This document shows positions 26,571-36,121 of a stretch of 53,136 nucleotides of DNA, in pieces. Position 1 is the first letter of the stretch, and the number at the start of each line of letters is the position of its first letter. This DNA is from Pseudomonadota bacterium (lineage in GTDB: Bacteria > Myxococcota_A > UBA796 > SXON01): NCBI GenBank assembly GCA_030684355.1, contig JAUXTN010000150.1, forward strand, positions 1-53,136, written 5' to 3'. Both the position numbers and the translations under genes were made by a program. Below the pieces are notes generated by a model. The model searched no databases. It was not told the origin of the DNA and was given only the letters and a program-made list of their open reading frames with translations.

Positions 26571-28106
26571 ATGGTGACGCTGCTCTGGCTCCTCGCCTGC
26601 GTCGGCCCGTCCAAGGAGGACGGGTCAACCCCGGACGGCGACGCTGACACTGACACCGACTCTGACACGGACGCAGACACCGACTCTGACACGGACGCAG
26701 ACACCGACACCGTGCCGGACGACGACGCCGACGGGGACGGGTTCGTGTCCGTGGAGCTCGGCGGGGACGACTGCGACGACCACAGCGCGTACGTCCATCC
26801 GGGGGCGACCGAGTACTGCGATGCGGTGGATCAGGACTGCGACGGCGACACGCTGGCCGCAGGAGCGTGCTCCGCGGTGGTGGAGCCCCACGTCGCCACG
26901 GAGTGGATCGCCACGAGCGAGGCGGGCACCGCCCTCACCCCGGGGATGATCGGCGACCTGACGGGGGATGGCCTCCCGGACTTCCTGCGGACCACCGGCG
27001 ACTGGTACGCGGTCCTGCCCGGAGGATCGCGCCCCGACGAGGTCGTGAGCCTGCCCGAGGAGGCGTGGCTCACCCTCGATACGAGCGCCGCCGCTGCGGG
27101 CGTGGGCCACAGCGCGCTGGACGTGGGGGATCCGAATGGAGATGGCGAGCGCGATCTTGGGCTGGTGGACACCGACGGGTGCAACGTCTACCTGATGTTC
27201 GGCCCGTTCACGGAGGGGGAGCAGCTCGATCTGGTGGACTATGACGCGCACTGGCCCGGCTACCCGCAGGAGGTGGGGAGCTGGGGGCACGGCGTGGCGG
27301 GGCCGGTCGACTTCGATCAGGACGGGAGCGACGACCTGGTCGTGGCGAATGACGCGACCTACGGTGTCGGCACGATCGACGTGGATGTGTACTTCGGCGG
27401 CAGGTGGAACGAGCGCTGCTCGCTCGGGCTGGGTGGCGGCGGGATCCCCGGGTTGCTGGGCGACATCGACGCGGACGGCATTCAGGACCTGTACGTGTGG
27501 TCGGAACAGCCGTACCTGATCTCCGGTGCGGACGTCGCGGGTTCGTGCGGTGCAGCCTTTGAAGACTTCGCGATCGGGTGGATGCCCCCTGACGGGAGCA
27601 ATGAGCGGCTGTCTGGGCCGTGGCGAGACCTCGGCGATTGGTCGGGTGACGGGGTGGATGACTTCGTTGCCGCGGCGCCCAATTCCAGTACCGGGGGTGC
27701 GGGGGCTGGGGAGTTGTACATCTTTTCCGGCGCCGACACCCGCGATGAGTTCGTCGGCACGGATGCGGCAGGCTCGTGGGTTGGCTCCGACAGAGTGCTC
27801 GGAGCGCACGTTTTCGGCGACGACTTCGACGGCGACGGCGTACATGACCTCATCAGCTCTGGTGCCGTCGAGGGCGCGATGTACTCCGTCCTGCGCGGCG
27901 GGCGGGTCCCGTCCCTCCGCGACCCCCTTCCGACCAACCTCGTGTCGATTGGCCTGGAGCTCGGGTCGAACGCCCTGTTGCCCGGCGACTTCGACGCCGA
28001 TGGCTACGCCGACATCTTCGACGCCGGCGCCCGGCTCGACGACCCCGCGCGCATCGGCATCATCCGCGGCTTCGATGTCCCCTGGGACGACCCGACCTAC
28101 TGGTAG
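26571..28106 (+). CDS. FG-GAP lipoprotein with Asp/Thr repeat linker
   Basis: 511 residues. ATG 26571 gives a minimal signal, MVTLLWLLAC, with lipobox Cys at 10. Residues about 22-48 are an Asp/Thr/Ser repeat (DTDSDTDADTDSDTDADTD) encoded by a 24-bp tandem repeat. One MopE-type block follows (about 50-102: DADGDGF, DDCDDHSAYVHPGA, DQDCDG). Residues about 118-511 contain FG-GAP-like repeats (GDLTGDGLPDFL, GDPNGDGERDLGL, DFDQDGSDDLVV, GDWSGDGVDDFVA, DDFDGDGVHDLI, GDFDADGYADIF). It is probably surface-exposed and lipid-anchored. It is divergent from the C-type lectin gene across 139 bp, so the two may share regulation. The ligand or role is unknown. Confidence 0.82.
   Translation: MVTLLWLLACVGPSKEDGSTPDGDADTDTDSDTDADTDSDTDADTDTVPDDDADGDGFVSVELGGDDCDDHSAYVHPGATEYCDAVDQDCDGDTLAAGACSAVVEPHVATEWIATSEAGTALTPGMIGDLTGDGLPDFLRTTGDWYAVLPGGSRPDEVVSLPEEAWLTLDTSAAAAGVGHSALDVGDPNGDGERDLGLVDTDGCNVYLMFGPFTEGEQLDLVDYDAHWPGYPQEVGSWGHGVAGPVDFDQDGSDDLVVANDATYGVGTIDVDVYFGGRWNERCSLGLGGGGIPGLLGDIDADGIQDLYVWSEQPYLISGADVAGSCGAAFEDFAIGWMPPDGSNERLSGPWRDLGDWSGDGVDDFVAAAPNSSTGGAGAGELYIFSGADTRDEFVGTDAAGSWVGSDRVLGAHVFGDDFDGDGVHDLISSGAVEGAMYSVLRGGRVPSLRDPLPTNLVSIGLELGSNALLPGDFDADGYADIFDAGARLDDPARIGIIRGFDVPWDDPTYW
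26652..26708 (+). repeat. 24-bp tandem repeat encoding an Asp/Thr/Ser linker
   Basis: Two perfect copies of the 24-bp unit starting GACACCGACTCTGACACG (26652-26675 and 26676-26699) plus a partial third. The unit is a multiple of three, so copy-number change would lengthen or shorten the linker without a frameshift. Confidence 0.8.
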
Positions 28107-28126
28107 CTCGTCCCCTTCGTGGGAGA

Positions 28127-28154
28127 CCGGCCTGAGGAGGGGCGCCTCGGCCGG
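28127..28154. terminator. Strong hairpin between convergent genes
   Basis: CCGGCC-(T)-GAGG (28127-28137) pairs with CCTC-GGCCGG (28145-28154): a 10-bp stem with one bulged T and a 7-nt loop, in the 68-bp gap between the FG-GAP lipoprotein gene and the SDR gene. It is a likely bidirectional terminator, although no T-run is present. Confidence 0.55.
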
Positions 28155-28174
28155 CGCGGGCGCGACGGGGGTCG

Positions 28175-29098
28175 CTACGACAGCCACTCCACCCCGGTCA
28201 GCCGCTCCGAGGCCTCCCAGAGCTTCGACGCCACCGCGACATCCTTGGACGCCGCGTTGCTCGTGACCTTCTTCGGGTAGCCCCAGACCTCGAACAGGCC
28301 GTCGGGGCCGACGTAATCGCCCCCCACGACCCCGGGCGCGGCGGCCGCGTACACCGTCGGGAGCGCGCCTTGCTCGGCGCTCATGCCGAAGACGACGTGG
28401 CCCATCTTGAAGAAGGCCCCGGCGATCGCGGACTTCGCCTGCTCGGGGCCCACGCCGTGAAGGTTGGTGCTGGAGTACCCGGGGTGGCACGCCGCCGCGA
28501 CGATGCCGATGCCGCGGGCGGCGAGGCGCCGGTCGAGCTCGTAGGTGAAGAGCAGGTTCGCGAGCTTGCTCTGGCCGTAGGCGGCCCACTTCTGGTAGCG
28601 GCGCTCGCCCATCAGGTCGTCGAAGTCGATGCGCCCCATCTGGTGGGCGAGGCTCGCGACGCTCACGACGCGCGGGGCCTCGCCACGCTGGAGGGTGTCG
28701 AGCAGGAGGCCGGTGAGCGCGAAGTGGCCGAGGTGGTTGGTGCCGAGCTGCACCTCGAAGCCGTCCTCGGTGAGCGCGCGCGGGATGGCCATGATGCCCG
28801 CGTTGTTGACCAGGACGTCGATGCGGGGGAACCGCGCCTTCAGGTCCTCGGCGCACGCGCGGATGGAGGCCAGGCTCCCCAGGTCGAGCTTCGCGAGCTC
28901 CAGGCGCGCGGTGGGGAGCTGCTCGAGGATGCGCGCCAGGGCGTCCTTGCCCTTCTCCTGGTTCCGGCACGCCATCACGACCCGGGCCCCGCGCGTGGCG
29001 AGGTGGCGGGTCGCTTCCCAGCCGATGCCGCTGTTGGCCCCCGTGAGGACGATGGTGCGGTCGGAGAGATCGGGGAGGCTGTCGGGAGTCCAGGGCAT
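28175..29098 (-). CDS. Short-chain dehydrogenase/reductase, retinol-dehydrogenase-like
   Basis: 307 residues. ATG 29098 (MPWTPDSLPDLSDRTIVLTGANSG) is chosen; the 11 codons upstream are in frame but add nothing SDR-like. It has the classical SDR layout: TGANSGIG nucleotide loop (19-26), DLGSL (72-76), NNAG (98-101), a catalytic Ser in SVAS (146-149), and YGQSK with Tyr174 and Lys178. The C-terminal region (HPGYSSTNLHG, then a helical extension) and the overall length resemble the retinol dehydrogenase/WWOX/protochlorophyllide reductase branch. The Arg after the second strand (ACRNQEKG) suggests NADP(H). The substrate is unknown; bacterial members often act on lipids or aldehydes. It is followed by a convergent FG-GAP gene and preceded by the anti-sigma gene. 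Confidence 0.9.
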   Translation of the reverse strand: MPWTPDSLPDLSDRTIVLTGANSGIGWEATRHLATRGARVVMACRNQEKGKDALARILEQLPTARLELAKLDLGSLASIRACAEDLKARFPRIDVLVNNAGIMAIPRALTEDGFEVQLGTNHLGHFALTGLLLDTLQRGEAPRVVSVASLAHQMGRIDFDDLMGERRYQKWAAYGQSKLANLLFTYELDRRLAARGIGIVAAACHPGYSSTNLHGVGPEQAKSAIAGAFFKMGHVVFGMSAEQGALPTVYAAAAPGVVGGDYVGPDGLFEVWGYPKKVTSNAASKDVAVASKLWEASERLTGVEWLS

Positions 29099-29170
29099 AC
29101 GTGCGTCCGCGCGGACGGAACTGCTAAGCACGGCAACCCGGATCGGCGAGCGCGAGGCCGAGCGGCCCGG

Positions 29171-29203
29171 CCCTCAGAGAACCCTCAGAGAACCCTCAGA
29201 GAA
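29171..29203. repeat. Three perfect 11-bp tandem repeats over the anti-sigma stop codon
   Basis: CCCTCAGAGAA occurs three times head to tail (29171-29181, 29182-29192, 29193-29203). The third copy contains the TGA stop of the minus-strand anti-sigma gene. The other two lie downstream of the stop codon. Confidence 0.85.
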
Positions 29204-29807
29204 CCAGGTACCCGCCTTCGAGCAGCACGCCGCAGACACACGCGACCGGGCCGTGGGTGCCGAAGGTGTGGCGGGAGCCCTTCGTTCCGGGCATCTCCTC
29301 GCCGGGGGCCCAGACGCGCCCGTCGTTGTCGAGGAGGCGGCCCTGGAGCACCAGCGTGCGCTCGGCGCCGAGGTGCTCGTGCCACGGCAGGAAGACCCCC
29401 GCGGGGAGGCGGATGAAGCCCATGAGGTGGTTCGGAGGGGCGCCCTCGATGAGCTTCTGGGTGATGCCCGGGAACGGCGAGGGCGACCAGCCTTCGGCGT
29501 CATCGATGAGGTCGAGCGCGGCGCGCGCCTCGGTGTCGCCACACGCGAACAAGGCGGACACGAGCCCGGAGAAGCGGTGCAGGCGCCCGGACGAGGCGGT
29601 GTCGAGGATGCGGGCGCGGACGGAGGGGTCGGGCGCGACCGGGGCGAGGGTCAGCGCGAGGGCGCCGAGGATCTCCTCGTACGCGGCGAACGCGGCGTTG
29701 CACTCCGGGCAGGTGTCGAGGTGATCCAGCACCTCGGCCGAGACGTGCGGGGCCAGCGCCCCGTTCATCCAGTCCGGCAGGAGCTCGACGACATGGACGG
29801 CGGTCAC
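29196..29807 (-). CDS. ChrR-type anti-sigma factor (zinc finger plus cupin)
   Basis: 203 residues. GTG 29807 overlaps the sigma factor stop codon (GTGA), typical of sigma/anti-sigma pairs. The N-terminal zinc anti-sigma motif is H29-xxx-C33-xx-C36 (HLDTCPEC) within a helical bundle (about 1-55). The C-terminal part (about 95-203) is a cupin: GFIRLPAGVFLPWHEHLGAERTLVLQG, then HTFGTHGPVACVCGVL, with His/Glu residues suited to bind a metal. This two-domain layout matches ChrR, which releases its ECF sigma factor in response to singlet oxygen or other stress. The last residues and stop codon lie in an 11-bp tandem repeat. No N-terminal membrane helix is visible, so it is probably cytoplasmic. Confidence 0.88.
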   Translation of the reverse strand: MTAVHVVELLPDWMNGALAPHVSAEVLDHLDTCPECNAAFAAYEEILGALALTLAPVAPDPSVRARILDTASSGRLHRFSGLVSALFACGDTEARAALDLIDDAEGWSPSPFPGITQKLIEGAPPNHLMGFIRLPAGVFLPWHEHLGAERTLVLQGRLLDNDGRVWAPGEEMPGTKGSRHTFGTHGPVACVCGVLLEGGYLVL

Positions 29808-30370
29808 CGGCGACCTCCCAGGAGTCCGGCGCGCAGCTTGCCGAGCGCGGCAGCGGTGCGTGACTTCACCGTACCCACGGGGACGTCCTCCCGCTCGGCG
29901 ATCTCGGAGGACGACAGCCCGGAGAAATACGAGAGCTCGACCACCTGCCGCTGTTCGCCGGGAAGCTCCGCGAGGGCGGCCTGGACCCGCCCGCGATCCA
30001 CGACGAGCGAGGGATCGTCGTCAAAGCTGATGCGTTCGGCCCGCGCTTCGTCGTACGGGGCTCGACGCGACCAGGCCGGCGAGCGGCGGCGATCGAGCGA
30101 GCGGGAGTGCATCCGCGTGACGAGCCAGGCGCGAACGGTGCCACGCTGGTCGTCGTACGAGTCGGCGTTGCGCCAGGCTTCCACGAACACGTCATGCAGG
30201 ACCTCCTCGGCATCCCGACGGTCCCCGAGGCGCTGCACCCCGACGGCCATGAGCAGTTGGGAATACCGGTCGTAGAGCTCGCCAAGCGCCGTGTGGTCGC
30301 CACCAGCGAGCGCCGCGACGAGGGCGGCATCGCTCAGTTCGAGAGGGGGAGAGGTCACGCCCAGCCACAT
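29804..30370 (-). CDS. ECF-family RNA polymerase sigma factor
   Basis: 188 residues from ATG 30370. Other in-frame starts (ATG 30376, GTG 30358, or further upstream) are possible; none has a strong ribosome site. Sigma-70 region 2 is visible (about 20-90: ALGELYDRYSQLL, DAEEVLHDVFVEAWRNADSYDDQRGTVRAWL), then a charged linker, and region 4 (about 128-182: LPGEQRQVVELSYFSGLSSSEIAEREDVPVGTVKSR) with the helix-turn-helix. It directs core RNA polymerase to a stress regulon and is held by the downstream anti-sigma factor. Such genes usually autoregulate, and the promoter would lie in the 94-bp divergent gap before 30465, but I could not fix an ECF -35/-10 pair there. Confidence 0.9.
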   Translation of the reverse strand: MWLGVTSPPLELSDAALVAALAGGDHTALGELYDRYSQLLMAVGVQRLGDRRDAEEVLHDVFVEAWRNADSYDDQRGTVRAWLVTRMHSRSLDRRRSPAWSRRAPYDEARAERISFDDDPSLVVDRGRVQAALAELPGEQRQVVELSYFSGLSSSEIAEREDVPVGTVKSRTAAALGKLRAGLLGGRR

Positions 30371-30464
30371 TACCATCCGCGCCGTTGGGTTCAAAGGCGG
30401 TACGTGCGACTCCGGCGACCGGATCGAACCCGCCGGCACGGCGCGAGGCGTGGAATACTGCGCC

Positions 30465-30872
30465 ATGCCGGCCCCGCGCGCACACCCCTGGGCCCTGGGC
30501 GCCTTCGCCCTCTACGTGAGCGGCGGCTTGCTGCTCGGCGAGCGCTTCCCCTTCTCGCGCTTCACGATGTACGCCGACATCGCCCCCCGCGACCGCGGCG
30601 CCGTCCCGTTCTTCCTCGCCAACGGCAAGGCCGCGGAGCCCCATGACTTCCGTGGCTTCCACGGCCTCTCCGCAGGCGGCTTCTCCGCGCCGGAGGGGGT
30701 CGTCGGCACCCTCGGCTACATCGTCGCGGAGCGCGCCGCCTGGGTGGTGGCGCACCCCGCCGGGTCGGCGGGCCCCGTCGACATCACCGTCGGCTACGAC
30801 CTCGTCCGCGTAGAGGACGGCCGCGTCCTCCACGACCTCCGCATCACCGCCGAGGGCACCGCGTGGCCCTGA
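30465..30872 (+). CDS. Small membrane-anchored protein of unknown function
   Basis: 135 residues. ATG 30465. One hydrophobic segment near the N-terminus (about 9-24, WALGAFALYVSGGLLL) is followed by a soluble, probably extracytoplasmic region with no recognised motif (RFTMYADIAPRDRGAVPFFLANG, then VDITVGYDLVRVEDGRVLHDLRI). The end overlaps the following HTTM-like gene by 10 nt, so the two are almost certainly cotranscribed and likely function together. It is divergent from the ECF sigma gene and could belong to that sigma factor's regulon, which is inference from position. Confidence 0.7.
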   Translation: MPAPRAHPWALGAFALYVSGGLLLGERFPFSRFTMYADIAPRDRGAVPFFLANGKAAEPHDFRGFHGLSAGGFSAPEGVVGTLGYIVAERAAWVVAHPAGSAGPVDITVGYDLVRVEDGRVLHDLRITAEGTAWP

Positions 30873-31564
30873 CCCCGCGGCTCCTCCTGGCGCTCGCGCT
30901 CCTCCTCGCGATGATCGAGGTCGGGCTCAACGCCCCCGCGATCGTGCCGGCCTGGGCCTCGTGGCTGGCGGGGGCAGTGCACGTCGTCGGGCTCGCGTGG
31001 TGGGTGCGGGCTCCCCGCTCCGTGGCCGCCGGCGCGCTCGCGCTGCTCCCGCTGCTGGTGGGCGGGATCCTCGAGGGCGCCCTGTCCCCAAGCGGCGTGC
31101 ACCACGGCAAGATCCTGCCCGTCGTGGCGCTCGCGGGCTGGCTCGTCGCGCAGGTCCGCGGCGGTCCGGACGCCGATCGGAACGCCGTCGAGGCGGCGTG
31201 TGGCCTCACCGCCGCGGCCTACGCCCTCGCCGCCTACGCCAAGCTCGCCGGTGCCGGGCTCCTCTGGTTCGATCCCGACTACCTGGGGCTCCTCCTCGTC
31301 GAGCGCGCCGTCGGCGCCCCCGCCCCGCTCGCCGCCCTCCGGCTCGCCGTCGCCGAGCAGCCCACCCTCTGCGTCCTGCTCGCGGGGGGCGCCCTGCTGA
31401 CGGAAGCCTCCGGCGCCCTGTTCGTGTGGGCCCCCGCGCGTCGCCCCGTCGCCCTGGCCCTCCTCGCGATGCACGCCGGCATCGCCCTGCTGATGGGCTA
31501 CGTCTACGTGTCCTGGGCGCTCGTCGTGGTCGCCCTCGCCGGGTTCGCCGGGCGGGCGCGCTAA
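30863..31564 (+). CDS. HTTM-like integral membrane protein
   Basis: 233 residues from GTG 30863, overlapping the upstream gene by 10 nt. Six or so hydrophobic helices are visible (about 6-21, 33-48, 54-74, 83-97, 111-125 and 170-230). The segment YALAAYAKLAGAGLLWFDPDYLGLLLVER resembles the 'K.......W....al...l' signature of HTTM/DoxX-like membrane proteins related to vitamin K-dependent gamma-carboxylase, but the match is short and made from memory. There is no lumenal enzymatic domain, so it would be a minimal membrane-only member. It is 9 nt upstream of a radical SAM gene, an association worth noting. Confidence 0.65.
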   Translation: MALTPRLLLALALLLAMIEVGLNAPAIVPAWASWLAGAVHVVGLAWWVRAPRSVAAGALALLPLLVGGILEGALSPSGVHHGKILPVVALAGWLVAQVRGGPDADRNAVEAACGLTAAAYALAAYAKLAGAGLLWFDPDYLGLLLVERAVGAPAPLAALRLAVAEQPTLCVLLAGGALLTEASGALFVWAPARRPVALALLAMHAGIALLMGYVYVSWALVVVALAGFAGRAR

Positions 31565-31573
31565 GCTCTCGTG

Positions 31574-33019
31574 ATGCCGACGGACGCCCCCCCGCCGACG
31601 GACGCCCCCCCGCCGGACGCCGAAGCGAGCCACCAGACCAAGGGGCTCCTGCGGCTCACCATGGCGTGCAACGAGCGCTGCCCGTTCTGCAACGTGCCCG
31701 TCGAGGACTACCCGAAGCCCACCCCGGCCGACGCCGCCATCGCGCTCGAGCTCGACGCCTTCGTCGCCTCCGGCGCGCGCACGCTCACCCTCTCCGGCGG
31801 CGAGCCCACGCTGCTGCGCACCCGCCTCCTCCGCGTCATCCGGGAGGCCCGCGCCCGCGGCGTCCCCTTCGTCGAGCTCCAGACCAACGCCGTCCTCGTC
31901 GACGCCCCCTACGCCCGCGCCCTCGCGGACGCCGGGCTCACCTCCGCCTTCGTGTCGCTCCTCTCGGACCTGCCCGAGCTCCACGACCGCCTCGCCGGGC
32001 TCCCGGGCGCGTTCCCGCGCTGCCTCGCCGGCCTCGACGCCCTCCTCGACGCCGGCGTGCGCGTCACGCTCAACCCCGTCACCGCCGCCGACACCCAGGA
32101 TCGCCTCCCCGCCTACGTCGACTTCGTGGCGGCGCGCCTCCCGCGCATCCGCTCCATCTCCGTGTCGGTCGTCCAACCCCACGGGCGCGCGGCGCACAAC
32201 CTCGACCTGTTGCCCGACTACGCCGTGCTCGGCCCCGCCGTGCGCGAGGCCCGTCGGCGCGCGGAGGCCCACGGCATCGAGCTCCTCAACCCCTACTGCG
32301 GCCTGCCGCTGTGCGTCGGGTGGGAGGACGGGCTCGACGTGAGCGTAGAGGCCGTCGAGGCGCGCGCGGGCGGGTGGCGCGGCACCCAGGGCGTGGAGAA
32401 CACCGGAGACAAGCGCCACGGGCCCGGGTGTGTAACGTGCGGGCTGCGGGCGCGATGTGGCGGGGCGTGGCATGTCTATTGGGAGGTCCGGGGCGGCTCC
32501 GGGCTCGTGCCGCCGCATCGCCTCGGCGGGCCGTGGTCGCCCGGCCCCGGCGAGGCCGTGATCCGCGCGCCCGGCGGCCCCGGAACGCTCGCGGCGGCGT
32601 TGTCGGCGCCCTTCGTCTGGGTGTGGACGGACGCCCTCGATCCCACCCAAGCCGAGTGGGTCCTCGGCGCCGGCGTGGGGCTCGCCTTGGAGCTCCCCGC
32701 CCACCTCCTGGGCGATCCCGCCGCCCTCCGTGGCCTCCACCGCCTCGCGCGCCGCCGCCGCTCCCTCCCGCCCCAACGGATCCCTGCCGTCTGGTTGGCG
32801 GCGCCCCTCGCCGCGGCGCGCCGGGCCGTGGAGCTCGCCCACGCGCTCCAGCTCGACGTCGTCTGCCTTCTCGAGGCCCCCGGCGAGGACGGCGCAGCGC
32901 TGGCCACGGCGCTCGCCGCCCGGTTCGGGATGGACGTGCGCGTCGTTCCGCGGGAATCCACGCCTCCGGACACGCGCGCGGGCGTCCGGGAGCGGCGCGG
33001 GGGCGCCCCAGCGGAATAG
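31574..33019 (+). CDS. Radical SAM enzyme with SPASM-like Cys cluster and C-terminal extension
   Basis: 481 residues from ATG 31574, after a Pro/Asp/Ala repeat leader (PTDAPPPTDAPPPD). The radical SAM motif is C32-xxx-C36-xx-C39 (CNERCPFC), followed by LSGGEPTL (73-80) and LQTNAVLVD, so the 4Fe-4S/SAM core is complete. Additional Cys at 242, 247, 286, 289 and 295 (YCGLPLC; CVTCGLRARC) look like a SPASM/Twitch-type auxiliary cluster found in peptide-modifying enzymes. Residues about 310-481 are an extra Ala/Leu-rich domain without a recognised family. It is third in a run of four closely spaced genes with an HTTM-like membrane protein upstream and fadH 9 nt downstream. The substrate is unknown; no precursor peptide was seen beside it. 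Confidence 0.88.
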   Translation: MPTDAPPPTDAPPPDAEASHQTKGLLRLTMACNERCPFCNVPVEDYPKPTPADAAIALELDAFVASGARTLTLSGGEPTLLRTRLLRVIREARARGVPFVELQTNAVLVDAPYARALADAGLTSAFVSLLSDLPELHDRLAGLPGAFPRCLAGLDALLDAGVRVTLNPVTAADTQDRLPAYVDFVAARLPRIRSISVSVVQPHGRAAHNLDLLPDYAVLGPAVREARRRAEAHGIELLNPYCGLPLCVGWEDGLDVSVEAVEARAGGWRGTQGVENTGDKRHGPGCVTCGLRARCGGAWHVYWEVRGGSGLVPPHRLGGPWSPGPGEAVIRAPGGPGTLAAALSAPFVWVWTDALDPTQAEWVLGAGVGLALELPAHLLGDPAALRGLHRLARRRRSLPPQRIPAVWLAAPLAAARRAVELAHALQLDVVCLLEAPGEDGAALATALAARFGMDVRVVPRESTPPDTRAGVRERRGGAPAE

Positions 33020-35071
<2,052 letters not shown>

Positions 35072-35072
35072 C

Positions 35073-35092
35073 GGGGCCGCCGAGGACGCCCC
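35073..35092. terminator. Short hairpin between convergent fadH and GDPD genes
   Basis: GGGGC (35073-35077) and GCCCC (35088-35092) can pair across a 10-nt loop and fill the 21-bp gap. The stem is weak. Confidence 0.3.
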
Positions 35093-36013
35093 TTACCGCC
35101 CGAGGTACCCGAGCACGAGCTCCGGGCGATCCCCCTGGAGGATCGCCAGCCCCTGGTCGTAGAACGCGCCGTACAGCGACGGGTCCTCCTGGTACACCAC
35201 CGCGGCGTCCGTGAAGAACACGTCGATGAACGGGCGATGGCCCGCCGCGCGGACGGCGGCCGCGAGCTCCGGGGCGTTGGCGTCGATCTCCACGACGATC
35301 GGCGGGTGGTCCGCGAAGGTGGCCAGCTCGGAGGCGAGCTCGTCCCCGCTCTCCACGCGGATCATCGTGTGCAGGGCGGGCTCGATCGCCAACGCCTCCG
35401 CGATCTTCTCGGGGCTCGAGGTGTCGAAGATGGCCTCGGCCAGGGTGTCGGTCTCCTGGATGGCGGCGACGAGGAGATCGACCCGGTCGGTCTTGTTGGC
35501 GTCGACCAGCACGTGGACCCGCCCGCGCGCGGTCTCGAGCACCTCCTGCAGGGTCGGCACGTACTCGCAGGCGAAGTCCCCCGGGTAGGCGTCCGCGCGG
35601 ATGTGGAGCGCGCGGATCTCGTCGTAGGGGAGCGTCTCGGGGTCCCCCGTGCCGTCGGTCGTTCGGCCCAACGAGTCATCGTGGAGGTTGATGAGGACGC
35701 CGTCCGCGGTGGGGCGGGGATCGGTCTCGACGAAGTCCACGCCGTACGCGATGGCGGCGCGCACCGCCGACAGCGTGTTCTCGGGCGCGATCACGCCCTG
35801 TTCGCCACCCATGCCGCGGTGACCGGCGACCAGCCGCTCCGTGCAGTTGACATCGGTGGCGCAAGCGAACGGCAGCGGGTTGACACGCTCGGGGATCGAC
35901 GTGGCGGAGCAGTCGTACACCGAGGGATCGGGGGGGCCGGCGGGAGGGGCGGTGTCACGCGGTCCGGCGGTGTCCACGACGGGCCCGGTGCAGGCGAGGA
36001 GCAGGAACAGCAT
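35093..36013 (-). CDS. Glycerophosphodiester phosphodiesterase-family lipoprotein
   Basis: 306 residues. ATG 36013 is preceded by AGGGAG with short spacing; the signal is MLFLLLAC with lipobox Cys at 8. The GDPD TIM-barrel motifs follow: VAGHRGMGGEQGVIAPENT (catalytic HR and metal-binding E), AYGVDFVETDPRPTADGVLINLHDDSLGRTTDGTG (E.D and HD motifs) and VPTLQEVLE. The C-terminal half keeps a VLVDAN strand and an EIDAN strand, though the usual K/E residues are not all evident. It would hydrolyse glycerophosphodiesters to glycerol-3-phosphate and an alcohol outside the cytoplasm. The divergent neighbour encodes a DUF1592-type protein. A phospholipase-D-like use on other substrates cannot be excluded. 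Confidence 0.87.
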   Translation of the reverse strand: MLFLLLACTGPVVDTAGPRDTAPPAGPPDPSVYDCSATSIPERVNPLPFACATDVNCTERLVAGHRGMGGEQGVIAPENTLSAVRAAIAYGVDFVETDPRPTADGVLINLHDDSLGRTTDGTGDPETLPYDEIRALHIRADAYPGDFACEYVPTLQEVLETARGRVHVLVDANKTDRVDLLVAAIQETDTLAEAIFDTSSPEKIAEALAIEPALHTMIRVESGDELASELATFADHPPIVVEIDANAPELAAAVRAAGHRPFIDVFFTDAAVVYQEDPSLYGAFYDQGLAILQGDRPELVLGYLGR

Positions 36014-36112
36014 CACGCTCCCTATCCTGACGCGCGAGCCAGCCGCGAACGCGCTCCCAACCCCGGCGACGCTTGACACCCAGGCCGTGCCGGCGGCAAG
36101 CTGCCTCCTCCC

Positions 36113-36116
36113 GGAG
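36113..36116 (+). promoter_or_regulatory. Ribosome binding site supporting a CTG start
   Basis: GGAG at 36113-36116 lies 5 nt before CTG 36122, the same layout as GGAG(T)TCCC-ATG at 14341. No ATG, GTG or TTG occurs in this frame between the TGA at 36074 and GTG 36224. Confidence 0.55.
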
Positions 36117-36121
36117 TCCCC

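Noticed and set aside
26432..26710. N-terminal extension of the C-type lectin protein with a Ser/Val repeat
   Set aside because: It is the antisense of the Asp/Thr repeat of the divergent gene; the lipoprotein signal starts cleanly at ATG 26431.
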